A stretch of DNA of 64,000 bases. Origin: Charina bottae. Taxonomy: Eukaryota > Chordata > Lepidosauria > Squamata > Charinaidae. Shown one piece after another: positions 1 through 10,700 of the stretch. The notes under the pieces were generated by a model. That model worked only from the letters and a program-made list of their open reading frames with translations, was not told the origin of the DNA and made no database searches. Position numbers and translations under genes: made by a program. Position 1 is the first letter of the stretch, and the number at the start of each line of letters is the position of its first letter. Location: positions 18,415,501 to 18,479,500 of the forward strand of contig JALMGJ010000006.1 of assembly GCA_023362775.1 (NCBI GenBank), given 5' to 3'.

Positions 1-292
1 GGTGCTGATTTTCATTCTTTTTGGAATCCATGGAGGTGGGGATGGTTTCTGCTCTGTGTGACAATGTCCTGATGACTCCTAGTTTGTGCTGCAGTGGATG
101 GTGGGAGTCAAACATCAGATATTGATCTGTATGTGTGGGTTTCCTGTAGATCCCTATTTCTAGCTTGCCACCGGTCCCAATGAGGACTTCACAGTCTAGG
201 AATGCCAGTCTGTTGTCCTTGGTGTCTTCTCTGGTGAACCTAATGTTGGCATCTATAGTGTTTATATGGTCCGTGAAGGTCCACACATCCTC
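1..292 (-). mobile_element. Penelope-like element reverse transcriptase fragment
   Basis: Minus-strand translation gives DHINTIDANIRFTREDTKD, then NRLAFLDCEVLIGTGGKLEI, GIYRKPTHTDQYLMF and SHHPLQHKLGVIRTLSHRAE. FLD, YRKPTHTDQYL and S-x-HP are hallmarks of the Penelope-like reverse transcriptase. It runs off the left edge of the window and is cut on its amino-terminal side at about 292. Confidence 0.85.
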
Positions 293-600
293 AGACTGAA
301 GAAGCTTCTTGGATAAGGAGCGAAACGTTTCCACTGAGAAAATAGAAATCCAGTTGACATGATTCAAGCTACAGACATCTGAGCTTGATTGTTTTTCTGC
401 AGCTGTTTTGTTACCAGGATAGGTAACATGATCAGGGCATGGGAGTGAAGTTGGTTGGTTGTATAAGTACCTTGACCTACCAGCATTGATTATGGTGTGT
501 GGTTTCTTTCTTGATGGTTCCTTGATTAGGATATAATTCCTTCTCTGATAGTTGATCTGGTGCTGGTTCCTGTTTATCAGGTGTTGGTGCTAGGTGACCT
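293..600 (+). mobile_element. Penelope-like element terminal (pLTR) sequence, inverted relative to the RT
   Basis: It starts at TCAGACTGAAGAAGCTTCTT and includes GAGCGAAACGTTTCCACTG and CAGTTGACATGATTCAAGC. The same block appears at 43254-43372 and 48053-48230. The right limit near 600 is approximate. Confidence 0.7.
296..335 (+). ncRNA. Hammerhead-ribozyme-like core in Penelope element
   Basis: CTGAAGA (296-302) fits the CUGANGA core. It is followed by a stem of GCTTCTT (304-310) with AAGGAGC (315-321) around a GGAT loop, then GAAAC (322-326) and a GTT triplet. Penelope-like elements are known to carry such hammerhead motifs with very short stem III. Whether this copy cleaves is unknown. 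Confidence 0.5.
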
Positions 601-1403
601 TCCTCAGTCATGCCACTCCAGCTCTCCCACCAGTTGAGCATGCTGTTCTATCTTCTCCTTCTCCATGCAGTTCCTTCTTTTCCAAACCCCGGCCCAATTC
701 GGGGTGGGATCTCTGAGGGCATCCCTCCCATGGCCTCTTTCTCCTTCCCTTTCTGCTCACCTCAGGCACATGTGCACCCCCTCCCCATTTCTCTGCAGCC
801 CAGTGAAGCCTCTGCTGAAAATGCTAAGGCTACCTCTAACAATACAGTAGTGACCATATCCTATTTGGCTGAAAAAAGGTCCAAAGAGCTGGCATATGCT
901 GAATTAAAGAAATACTAATCCCCTGTATCAGAGCCTGTATCTTGACACAGGCTGCATTGACATATCATGCTAAGCCATGTTTTAACCATGGCTTGTTTGC
1001 CAAGTTCTGGCTTGTCTTGCTTCTGTTTGCACTTGCTGCCTTGCATCTGCTGTTTGTAATTCAACGTAAATGCAGGAAAATGCCAGGAGACTGTGGGCAA
1101 TGCATGTCTCCTTGTTGATATATCACATTTGCAACCCTTAAGCTACTATATTCATGCAGCAGGCTAAGCCAAACAAACAAGCTCATTATTTTATGGTTGT
1201 TGTGGGTTTATAGCTGCAGTTTACACCAGCAGGAACACACACCCTCCACTTGGGCACAGAGAGAATCTTCTAGCTGTGCTCCTGTCCTCTGAAGTTGCCA
1301 GCCACAGCTACTGGTGAAACGTTAGGAACCAAAACTGCCAGAATACGGCCACACAGCCCGGAAAACCCACAACAACCATTGGATTCTGACTGTGAAAGCC
1401 TTC
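601..1403. other. No recognised feature
   Basis: The plus frame 610-918 (102 codons) shows no domain, no conserved motif and no splice context. The remainder looks like ordinary intergenic sequence. Confidence 0.5.
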
Positions 1404-1411
1404 AACTATAC

Positions 1412-1673
1412 CAGGGCTTTCCAAAGTTTTTCCCGCGGCGACACACCAACCGGCGTTGGTGTGTCGCCACGGGAAAACCCGGAAGTGCAGCAGCGCGCAA
1501 AAACCCGGAAGCGCTGCTGCTGCTTTCGGGTTATGCATGCTGCAGTTGGTGTGTCGCCGCGGGAAAACCCGGAAGTGCTGATGATGATCAGCGCTTCCGG
1601 GTTGTGTGGCGACACACCAGACTGTGTGTGGCGACACACTTTTGTGTCGCCACACACAGTTTGGAAAGCTCTG
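1412..1673. mobile_element. hAT-type MITE, copy 1 (262 bp)
   Basis: The ends are CAGGGCTTTCCAAAG and GTTTGGAAAGCTCTG, inverted copies of each other. The 8-bp flanks are AACTATAC and GACTATAC (7 of 8 match). The interior is GC-rich and full of nested hairpins built from GTGTGTCGC and its complement. Confidence 0.85.
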
Positions 1674-1681
1674 GACTATAC

Positions 1682-4484
1682 AAAGCTCATTATTGCTTAG
1701 CTCAATGTGGGAACCCATTGTGAAAATACATTTATATGCTAGCTTATTTGCTAGTGCCCTGCAGGGAATTTAAACGGGGAGCCGCAATGGCTGCACGAGT
1801 GTTCCAGGTAGCACCATCAGATACATTTAAGGGAAAACAACTCCTCAAAATCTGCTGTTGTATTGAATGACTGTATAAATTCTGCTGTTTCAGCTGGTTC
1901 CTTTGTCAAGGACTTTGATGATGTAAACTGCTACCCAGAACCTTGTTTCTATTTAGCTTCTCACAGTGCCCCCGGTTGTAGAATTGCACTGCGGTATTGT
2001 AAGAAATTAACATTGTAAGGTTGGATCCTGCTGCTTGAAAGGAGGACTCTCTGGGCAGCCCTCATGGTACTTCCATCTATTTGGCCATTTGCTCAATAAA
2101 GGCAGTGGGTTGGAGGGTTAGACACTATTTCCCAAATGAGCAAATTTCTGCTTCATAGAGCTTTCAACTCAGGAAAGAATCAAGAAAAGGTGGCCCCATT
2201 GGATACCACAACTAGATGGTGCATAGAACATTTCTGAGCAGGGTGGTGTGATGCCAGTATGGTTTATAAGCCAGATTTTATAGCTTTGTGTGCTGTATGA
2301 ATCTAGCCAATTGTGAGTAAACCAACTAAATCTAACCAATTATGATTAAACAAACCATAGCCTAGTCTGTTGTGTGAACATAGTCACAACATAGTCACAG
2401 TTCCAATCATCCCTGCCACCAGCCAAGATGGTTCAAGCTCTGGAAGTTACACTTCAATAACAACTTGGGATGGTTTAGAGTTGCCCATCCCTTCTCTAAA
2501 ATGGAGATTCAGCACCTGGAGCTGAACCCAGAATGACAGCTATTGAAATTTCTCTGATCAAGGTATGTAGTTTTTGCACTTGACAATGTTGGCATCCAAC
2601 TTATTTTAAAAAGGTAGTGTTGTTGTCCACTTAGAACTGGGATTTTGTTTATATATTCTATAATTATTTGCTTTGTCTTTATTTAATAAAGTATATTAAG
2701 ATGTAACTTGATTGTATACATTATCATTCAATGATGAACATGGTGAGTTAGGGTTTTAGAACTGTTGCAGAGGGACAAACCAACCAACCAATCAGAAACA
2801 ATATAAAGAAATCTGTATTTATAAACTGACCAGGACACTTTCTTCTTGAAAGGAAAATGTTAGGTCACATTTAAGGCACACATTTCAGAGATGCAGAATT
2901 TAAAAACCCCAACCAAACCTCAGATATTCATGAAAAAGGAGAAGGCAGGCTTGAAAAAGAAATCACAGCAATGGCTAGAGAACAATCAGGCTATTCAGAG
3001 ATAGATTAACAGTGTCGCATTCATGTCTCTCTTTACTGACGTGATAGCAAAATTCAATCTTCCTTCCTTCCTTCCTTCCTCTGCTGTGCTGTTAGGGATT
3101 ATCACAAGGGACGTCTAATATAGCTGGTGGGCAGCAGACTGAGGAAGGCTATATTGAAGAAACCTTTGTTGACTTATTGTTAGACAATATTTTTTTTCTT
3201 TTTCAAAAAAGAAGTCCCGTGTATTCGGAGAGGGGGGGGATGTCTGCAGGTGGAGCTTGTACTGTCATGGTTGACATCTTGACTTATTGATCATACCCTG
3301 TGGACACCCCTGAATTTGTTAGTCTTTTACATAGTTATTTTGCCATACATATTGCCACAGAGAAGGTTTCCTTCTCTGGGAGAAAATGTCATTGAGAAGC
3401 TCAATTTCTGTATCTATCCAAAACACCACGAGGAAGTGTTAACTTTACAGCTTTATGGTCTTTCTTTCACACAGTATTTTTATCCATCAATTGAGATAAG
3501 CTGTAAAATCTGAAATGCTCAGGCTTGAAATAGTGATATGGATATTGTATTATCACATTTCTACCCTACCACAGTCAACTTACTCTCAGCAGCTTACACA
3601 AAATAAGCCAGTGTGGGGGTCTACTAGAAAACACCTTATTAGACACAGTGACTGAATTCTTTCCAATTGGATTTTTAAAATCCAGATTCTGTCTTGGAGT
3701 ATTTAAATATCTAATTCCTAAATGCTGCTGTTGTGATACAGTATTTGCAACTAGCCTTAATGCCCATAAGAGTTAAGTGTCCTAATCATGGTCTCTCTTA
3801 GGAGCTACTCATAAAGTTCTGAAAACCTAGGAGGGTAACCAGCAAACTTTCTGAGATTCAGTGCTTTTTCATTGCTCTGCACAATAGTTGTTTGAATCAA
3901 TTAGGAAAGGATGCTACATAATTCATAATATAAGTACCAAAAATATATTGTTCTTTATAAATAATTATCAAGACTCCTTTTAGCAAAACTATACTTAAAT
4001 TGTATTATATCTCTTGGAAATTTGAAGTTTATTTCCTTACAGCAAAAGCTAAACTTTCTTTGGTTTCCCCAATCAGGACACAGATCTTTTCCAGAGTACA
4101 GATAAACAGTAATCATACACATTTTCCTGGTTCATATAGCCAGGATACAGATTCCCAAATAACTCTTTCCTTGTACTCATGGAGTATTTCCTGAGATCAA
4201 GCACATCTGCATACCATGGAGACATACGGCCAGATTTGATTTATGTAGTTCTCTTGTTAGCCCCAGAACAGCAGCTGGGGCTATTTTTCCCAGATATAGA
4301 TAAATCAGCAAATCTGTGTAAATGTCTCTTAGTTGGGATGTCTGTTTTCTACTTTTCAATTCAAGTAGGAAAAACTTAGGATCTTGTTTCGAAACAAAGA
4401 TTACAAAAAACAAAACCAGAAACTTAGGAAGTTTAATAATTCCTAGGTGACCCTTGTTGACTGCACCTATTTATTTTCTATCCC
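1682..4484. other. Intergenic, no gene seen
   Basis: AT-rich sequence. AATAAA occurs near 2685 in TATTTAATAAAGTATATT, but no exon precedes it. Sequence near 2280-2400 (AACCAACTAAATCTAACC, AACAAACCATAGCC) resembles an old repeat also glimpsed near 7880-7980, 37650-37800 and 53220-53400. Confidence 0.5.
3060..3080. repeat. (TTCC)n microsatellite
   Basis: Five TTCC units in tandem. Confidence 0.85.
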
Positions 4485-4616
4485 TTTATTACTTTTATAA
4501 ATAACTCAAGGCAGCGAGCACACCTAATACTCCTTCCTCCTCCTCTTTTATTACTCCTTCCTCCTCCTCTTTTCCCCACAACAACAACCCTGTGAGGTGA
4601 GTTGGGCTGAGAGAGA
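4485..4616 (-). mobile_element. Sauria SINE, 3' part
   Basis: The minus strand carries the SINE's 3' end: CAACTCACCTCACAGGGTTG, GTGGGGAAAAGAGGAGGAGG and GCTGCCTTGAGTTATTTATA. The GGAGGAGGAAGGAGTAATA block is duplicated. The tRNA-like head is absent. Confidence 0.8.
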
Positions 4617-5854
4617 GAAAGTACTAGAAAGTAGCTAGTACTTGCAGGAGCAAATGACCAGGTGATTGAAACCCCACCCTTTTTAACATGCATTGTATAC
4701 ATTACATGACATAAAAAGGGCAGGGCTTCAATTGCCCTGTTCTACTGCCATTTTGACATTATTTGCTTCCCTCTAGACAACCTTGGGTACTTGGATGGGT
4801 AACCACCAGAAAATACGTGGGCTGGAAAATTGAAAAAACATCTGGAAGTCGACAATGGAAAATGATTACTATTTCTTTGCCCAAAAGTTCCTAGATGGAC
4901 TTGTCCCTGAAGTCACCAGGACCTAAACTTGACTCAGACATTTAATATTTTATAACCATTCTCTGAAGCAAATGTTCATCCATACAAATCAATTGAGGAC
5001 TCTGGAGGAAAATGCTTTTTTTTCCCTGGATGATATCCCGTAATCATGGCATATCTGTTTGTATTGAACAAACAGGCAAGTGACAATGTTTGCTCCTTCA
5101 AGGTAGAAGTTGCCTTTCCTTTCCAAAACAAACTGATAGTCAAGGCAACCCCTCAACTTCACGCCCAAATGAAAAAAAACAACACACAGTAACAACAGAA
5201 CTGATGTGAACAAATTTGTAAGAATCACTTGGTAACAAAACTGTGAACAATAATATTTTGGGATAAAGAAGTAGGTGAGGAACTGAACCTGAGAATCCCT
5301 GCCTACCACTGCTACATGTAAGGAGTCAGCAGAAGCTGGAACAAAATCCTCCATGGGAACTTGTCCACGAGAAGGATGTGTGGAATGTCCTCTGGATAAA
5401 TAATAACATAAATCATAATAAGACCACATTCATTTTCTCCTTTAATTCCTTAATTTTTGGAGCAGGGGTCTTTTACCGCAGGCTAATAGATAGGCATCTT
5501 CTTAGGCAAGACAGAGGACATGAGGTTTGTTAAATTCTTATCCACTGAGGTGGACAGACTCAAAATCTACAATTTCCTGATGATTGATGGAATGGGCTGA
5601 CTATGTGGGCTGACTTTAGCTGGAAGACTGTTTGAGCTCAGTTTCTTGAAAAGGCAGCATTTTTTTATTAAACAGGATAAACTCTACTTCTTTTGTAAAA
5701 GGTTCTGTTGATTTAAGCTGCTTGTCTCTGTTACTGTGATAATTACTGCAAGATTAAAGGAGGTCATTTCTGGGGCTCTATGAAACTATTTTCATTGCTT
5801 GATTTATGTGTGTGTGGATGAGTATGTGTATACAAACTTATATACATACGGGGT
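4617..5854. other. Intergenic, no gene seen
   Basis: The minus frame 5429-4989 (146 codons) is the longest here, but it has no recognisable domain and no homologue that I know. Nothing else stands out. Confidence 0.5.
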
Positions 5855-6186
5855 GGGGCGTGGTGGCTCAGCGGGTAAGACGCCAGGCTTGTCGATCGCA
5901 AGTTTGGAGGTTCGAATCCCTAGCCCTGCGTGCAGAGTGAGCTCCTGCACTAGCTCCAGCTCTTGCCAACCTAGCAATTCGAAAGCATGCAAATGCAAAT
6001 AGATTAATAGGTACCACTTCGGTGGGTAGGTAACAGCGTTCCGCGCGTGTCATGCGGCCACATGACCGTGGAAGCGTCTTCGGACAACGCTGGCTCTTTG
6101 GCTAACAAACGGAGATGAGCACCGGCCCCTAGAGTCGGACACGACTGCACAAATGTGCGGGGGGAACCTTTACCTTTACCTTTACA
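5855..6186 (+). mobile_element. tRNA-derived SINE (about 330 bp)
   Basis: The head has a pol III A box (TGGCTCAGCGGG) and B box (GGTTCGAATCC). The body includes CATGCAAATGCAAATAG and GTACCACTTCGGTGGGTAGG. The tail is AGTCGGACACGACTGCAC followed by (ACCTTT)n. It is a full-length copy of a family with four other members in the window. Confidence 0.9.
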
Positions 6187-6235
6187 CATGCATGCATATA
6201 TTCTTCAGTTAAGACTTCATGTGCTTATTCTAAGG

Positions 6236-6369
6236 CAGTGTTTTTCAACCTTGACAACCTTAAGAAGTGTGGACTTCAACTCCCAGAATTCCCCGGCCAG
6301 CATGCTGGCTGGGGAATTCTGGGAGTTGAAGTCCACACCTCTTAAAGTTGCCAAGGTTGAGAAACACTG
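6236..6369. mobile_element. Palindromic hAT-like MITE (134 bp)
   Basis: A near-perfect palindrome runs from CAGTGTTTTTCAACCTTG through GGCCAGCATGCTGGC at the centre to CCAAGGTTGAGAAACACTG. The flanks TTCTAAGG and ATCTAAGC match at 6 of 8 positions, consistent with an old 8-bp duplication. Confidence 0.85.
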
Positions 6370-7669
6370 ATCTAAGCTGATCATACACTTTCCAAATAGG
6401 TGCTCTACACTCTGCCTCATATAAAATTTGCTACCAGGAAATTGACTGATCGGCTTCCTTTTCTTACATGGATGCAGACTCTTTTTCTATGTGAAAAATC
6501 AATCTCAGAGTATAACTTATTAAATAATTTTATAAACAATAATATCTTGCCCTTCAAAATTATTTCTCTTAGAATGCTTTACAATACATAACTAACAATA
6601 ATAAGACTGCACAATAAATTAAAAAAAGCATATCAAAACGCTATGGATTTTGCTTCTTAGTACCGGTATCTGGGACTGAAGTATCAGTCAATCTCCCGAG
6701 TGCTACATAAAGATTTCAAGAAAAAGCAGGCAGTCTCATGGTCAGATTTCTAGGTCTTGGGTCCCTGTATCTTCCTATGAGTACCACGATTGACACAATT
6801 GTCTGCCGAAAAAAATTCAGATCCTAGCAAGGTTTCAAATGCAGTTTGACTATCATTCCACCAAATGGCCTGGTGAGTGAGAGAAAAAAGCAGTAGGCAG
6901 TCACAAAAGAAAAATATATCAATTTTTCTAAAGCTGATGTTTCTTTTGCTGTACCTGAGTAGAACACAAGAAGAGAATGTAAGAAGAGAGATTCCTTTAT
7001 ATATCCTGGATAGGTTGAAGAGCACTATGCAAAGATCAAGCAATTGATTGACTTTAGTCCAAAGGCATGAATCTTAGATTTTTTTGTTTTTGTTAAAGTA
7101 CCTCAAAAAAAAGCAACGTCTTTAAAAATAGACCTAATGAGGGTATAATCCTCTTGTAATATACTGTGTAAGGCATTTGAGTTCTGGCACCTTTCTGTTT
7201 GTAGGCATTCACAACATTACTTTGTTTTCTGGTGACAGACAACTTGTCCTTCAAACATGGGAGGCTTTTTGGGACATTATACGTCATGGAAGCTTGTATT
7301 AATCCATTTAATAATCCATTATTTTTCATTTTGCTATGAATAAATTGAAAGCATTCTTGTTAAAAAAACAAACCATAAAAAGAAGGCACCTTAAAGAGAC
7401 TCTTCAGTGAGTGGAGACTGTAATATGCTGGTAAGAAGGTTTTTCACACTTTGAAAATCAACTACTTGGACAGAAGACTGTAGAAGTAGGATCATTCTCT
7501 TCCCAGTTCTTTTCCAGTAGTTAGATTAAAACTCTTCATTTTGTCTTTTTTGTTTCTGTGTGTGAGCATCTAAATTCATGCTGTGATCTCTGTGGGAGGG
7601 AGAATGAGTGCATTCTTAGTGATATGTCTGGAGAAAACGCACGTTGGGATTCAGAAGTGGAAATACACG
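6370..7669 (-). other. B4GALNT3 3'UTR and downstream sequence; tentative poly(A) signal
   Basis: No coding potential or known repeat is visible. The first plausible poly(A) hexamer downstream of the stop, read on the minus strand, is ATTAAA at 7312-7307. That would give a 3'UTR near 370 bases. I saw no AATAAA on the minus strand here and no strong GU-rich element after the ATTAAA, so the transcript end is uncertain. Confidence 0.3.
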
Positions 7670-7775
7670 TCATATCTGTAGCACGCGTCGATTCCACATG
7701 CCCCTCCGGGAATGATAGTGGTGGAAGAAGTTCCTGATGTACAGCCGCTCTACCTCCAGGCCTGCCTGAAATATT
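7670..7775 (-). CDS. B4GALNT3: B4GALNT3 terminal exon 20 (coding part with stop)
   Basis: The acceptor is TCTTACAG. The frame reads [20 protein letters not shown] and then [14 protein letters not shown], ending in TGA at 7672-7670. RNFFHH-x-H-S-x-RGMW is the family's carboxyl terminus. The exon continues into the 3'UTR below 7670. Confidence 0.95.
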
Positions 7776-10700
7776 CTGTAAGAGAAAGTGGAGGAAGATT
7801 TCAGTGATAATATAATCAGCATTTATTTTTATTTTATTTATTGTTCATATTTCTATTAGAGCTCGGGTGCTAAAAGTTATAGTGTTAAACTGTAACATGA
7901 TTTGTTTGTTTTGGGTTTAGCATGATATGTGAACCCAGCCACGACGGATGGCAAACCACAATTTATAGCTTTGCTTTACATGTAAATCAAGGCACTATGA
8001 TTTCTTCAATAAAACACATTTAACAGAGCGATGAACCCAGCCACTCTTTCTTTGTTTTGATGCTAAAATATGAGACAACTTTCTCATATGGCCAAATATC
8101 TCCCATTCTGAGTTGTCCAAGATTCTTATTGTGGGGCTGTCACTGTTCTTACCAGTGACACGGAGTTCTCTATTTCTTATGTCTGTAGTGTGACAGCAAA
8201 ATAGATATGGGATCAATCGCCCTCTTTTTCTTTCCCCTTTAAAATTTGGAGATTCTTTGCTTTCAGAATTAATGTGCATTTCAAAATGCGATATACATTA
8301 GAAAGCCGCCTGAGCAATTTTGTGGAAATTTGTTAAAATAAGTTCCAAAGGCTGTGAAGAAAAAATCAGCACTGCAAAGAAGGATCTTTGTGGCACTTAA
8401 AGATAGACACACATATTTTTGCATTTACAGATGAACAGTCAATTTACATGGTTATCCAATGGAACAGAGAGAAAATATTTTAAAATTCTGTTTGTTTTGA
8501 GATCCCACACTGGATTATGGGCTATTTATGGAGAATATTCTAGAATGTTAATGTTCAACCATAAAAGAGATGGGTAACAAGGTATAGAGCCTTTGATAAT
8601 TAAGGGATCTATCTATCTATCTATCAATCAATCAATCATCTTACTATGCCTGGCTTTTAAAAATTGCAGTAGTGTCACAGAATGAATCTATAGCAGAATT
8701 ATTTCTGAATGTGTGCCACAACATTTAAAGAACAGTTAAGCAAGTATATAAACATGAGAGGAATAGTTACAGACCATGCAGAGGTGAATGAGATCCTTAC
8801 TCAGTTCAGCTATATCATGTTGCCTGGGAATTCTAGGGATTTCCCCCCAGCGCATTTAGAGAATATCATGTTCAGAAAAGCTGGATTGTATAATAGCCTC
8901 TTCTAGTACGTGAGGAACTACAACTTCAAAAGAAGTTTCCTGAAAAATGTATGTGAAGTTACTTCTTAAGGTTATCAATTCAGCCAATAAAATGGCATGT
9001 TCATTTTTTTTTTGTGTGTGTATGTGACCGTGATAGTACAAACAATTCCTCTCTTGAGAATGGCTATTGGCTGAACTATTTACAAAGATAGCTACCAAAT
9101 TCTTACTGACCTGTCCAGAAGTTCCCAGTCTTCTCCTCCCCATTTGTCACGGAACTCTTGTGTGTTCATTCCCCCAATACGAACCAGATCAGACTTATAT
9201 ATACCCAGCAGACCAAAACCATTAACTTCCCAGTAGCCTACAGAGGCAAAGCATAATTGTTAACAGCCACAACTTCTTTTTCAAAAATAAAGTCCCCAGA
9301 CCATCCATGATATCTATATGCATAGACATGTAATAGATTTAATTGGCTTGCAAACTCCAAACTCCGCTCCACCGAACTACTAGCAGCATCAGTATGGAAA
9401 TCTAATAGCAAGTAATGGGAACAGAATAAAAATCGACTATATAAAGTCCTAATGAGATGCTCCTTCACTGAAATCTTATCAATTGGTATGTTTCCACAAG
9501 AAAATACCTCCAGATCTTTTGCTGTTACAATAATGACCCACTTCTTTCTTCGATATTCAGAACTGAATGTAACAATTAAAATAAGTGAATGATCTTCTCC
9601 TAGCAAGGAGAGTTGAAGAAATGAAGAAAGTTATCCTATGACTGGGATAAGGCTCAGCTAGAATTTTTCTGCATAACATGTAAGATCTTAACATATAGGA
9701 TTGGATGGGGTTTTTTTTTCCTGTTTTTTTTAAAAAAATTGCTATAATGAATTCAGTTATATGAGATTTCAGCTAAAAAATTCAGTTGATAAAGATTGTC
9801 CACATTATTGAAAATTAGACATGTGTTTGGAATAATAATTATGAGACCACATTGCATCATACTAACTCCAGATAAAGTTTTGATTTGAAACATTTCAGAA
9901 TCATGTCATATGCAGCCTGTGAGTTCATAGTCAAATCGTTGATATTTGATAAGATTTCGTGTACTGATTTTGTGTATTGTCTAGGGACCAAATATTTTTA
10001 TGATATTCATAATAAATTAATAGAGAGCCAGTTTGGTGCAGTGGATAAGACACCAGGCTAGAAACCAGGAGACAGCACGTTCTAGTCCTGCCTTAGGCAC
10101 AAAGTCAGCTGGATGACCTTGGGCCAGTCCCTCACTCTCAGCCCTAGGAAGAAGGCAATGGCAAACCACTTCTAAAAAAATTCATCTGCCCACAAGCCCT
10201 TACCATCTGGCTGTTGTGGAGTGGCACCACACTTCAGCCTCATAACTACGGGTGCAAAGGCCATTTTTCCTTCCACGCAGTGTTTCCGAACAGAGTCAAT
10301 GAACCCTGCTGGGAAATGGATGTGCAGATCACACAGGAAAATGATGCTGTGAGAATCCTGTAGGCAAAGATACAGAGCTGTTAATTTGGCTACTTTCTAA
10401 CTCATTGGGTTTGTCTCCACAGCCCCTTTGCCCCCAGATCTGAGGTGGCCACTTACCTTTTACAGAAGACAAATTCTCAGGCTGGCGCCACCGCCTTGTC
10501 ACCAGCCTTCTGCTGAGGCAGGCTGAAGCCAGATCGAGGTGATCCAGCAGGAAAGTGGTGCTTTCCACCAGAAAACACAATAAATTATTCTGTGTTGCAT
10601 GAAGGAAGAACCCGAGGGAGGCTGGTGACCACCTGCAGACTCCAACTGGCACTCTGCAGAATCACCTCCTCCAATTTGGCCACAGGGTTCCGTACCTTCA

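Larger units (their letters stand above)
7776..10023. other. Introns 19 and 18, unannotated parts
   Basis: Besides exon 19 and a microsatellite nothing is recognised. The open minus frame 9606-9238 ends exactly at the TAG of the exon 19 acceptor and is intronic. Confidence 0.5.

Noticed and set aside
610..918. Plus open frame of 102 codons with hydrophobic start
   Set aside because: The apparent signal-like start is not backed by any conserved motif; it adjoins Penelope-derived sequence.
1295..1723. Overlapping open frames of 136-142 codons on both strands
   Set aside because: They lie within the GC-rich hairpin core of a hAT MITE; the openness comes from repeated sequence, not coding.
4989..5429. 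Minus open frame of 146 codons in the 3' flank
   Set aside because: No domain or codon pattern supports it, and no splice or poly(A) context is evident.
5855..5935. tRNA gene
   Set aside because: A and B boxes are present, but this is the head of a SINE repeated at five loci, with no proper acceptor stem.
1..7669. 3' end of NINJ2, the gene next to B4GALNT3 in human
   Set aside because: I searched the plus-strand translations for the ninjurin transmembrane segments and found none. Its 3'UTR could still be here unseen.
9238..9606. Minus open frame of 122 codons just upstream of exon 19
   Set aside because: It ends in the TAG of the exon 19 splice acceptor, so it cannot extend the exon, and it has no recognisable motif.
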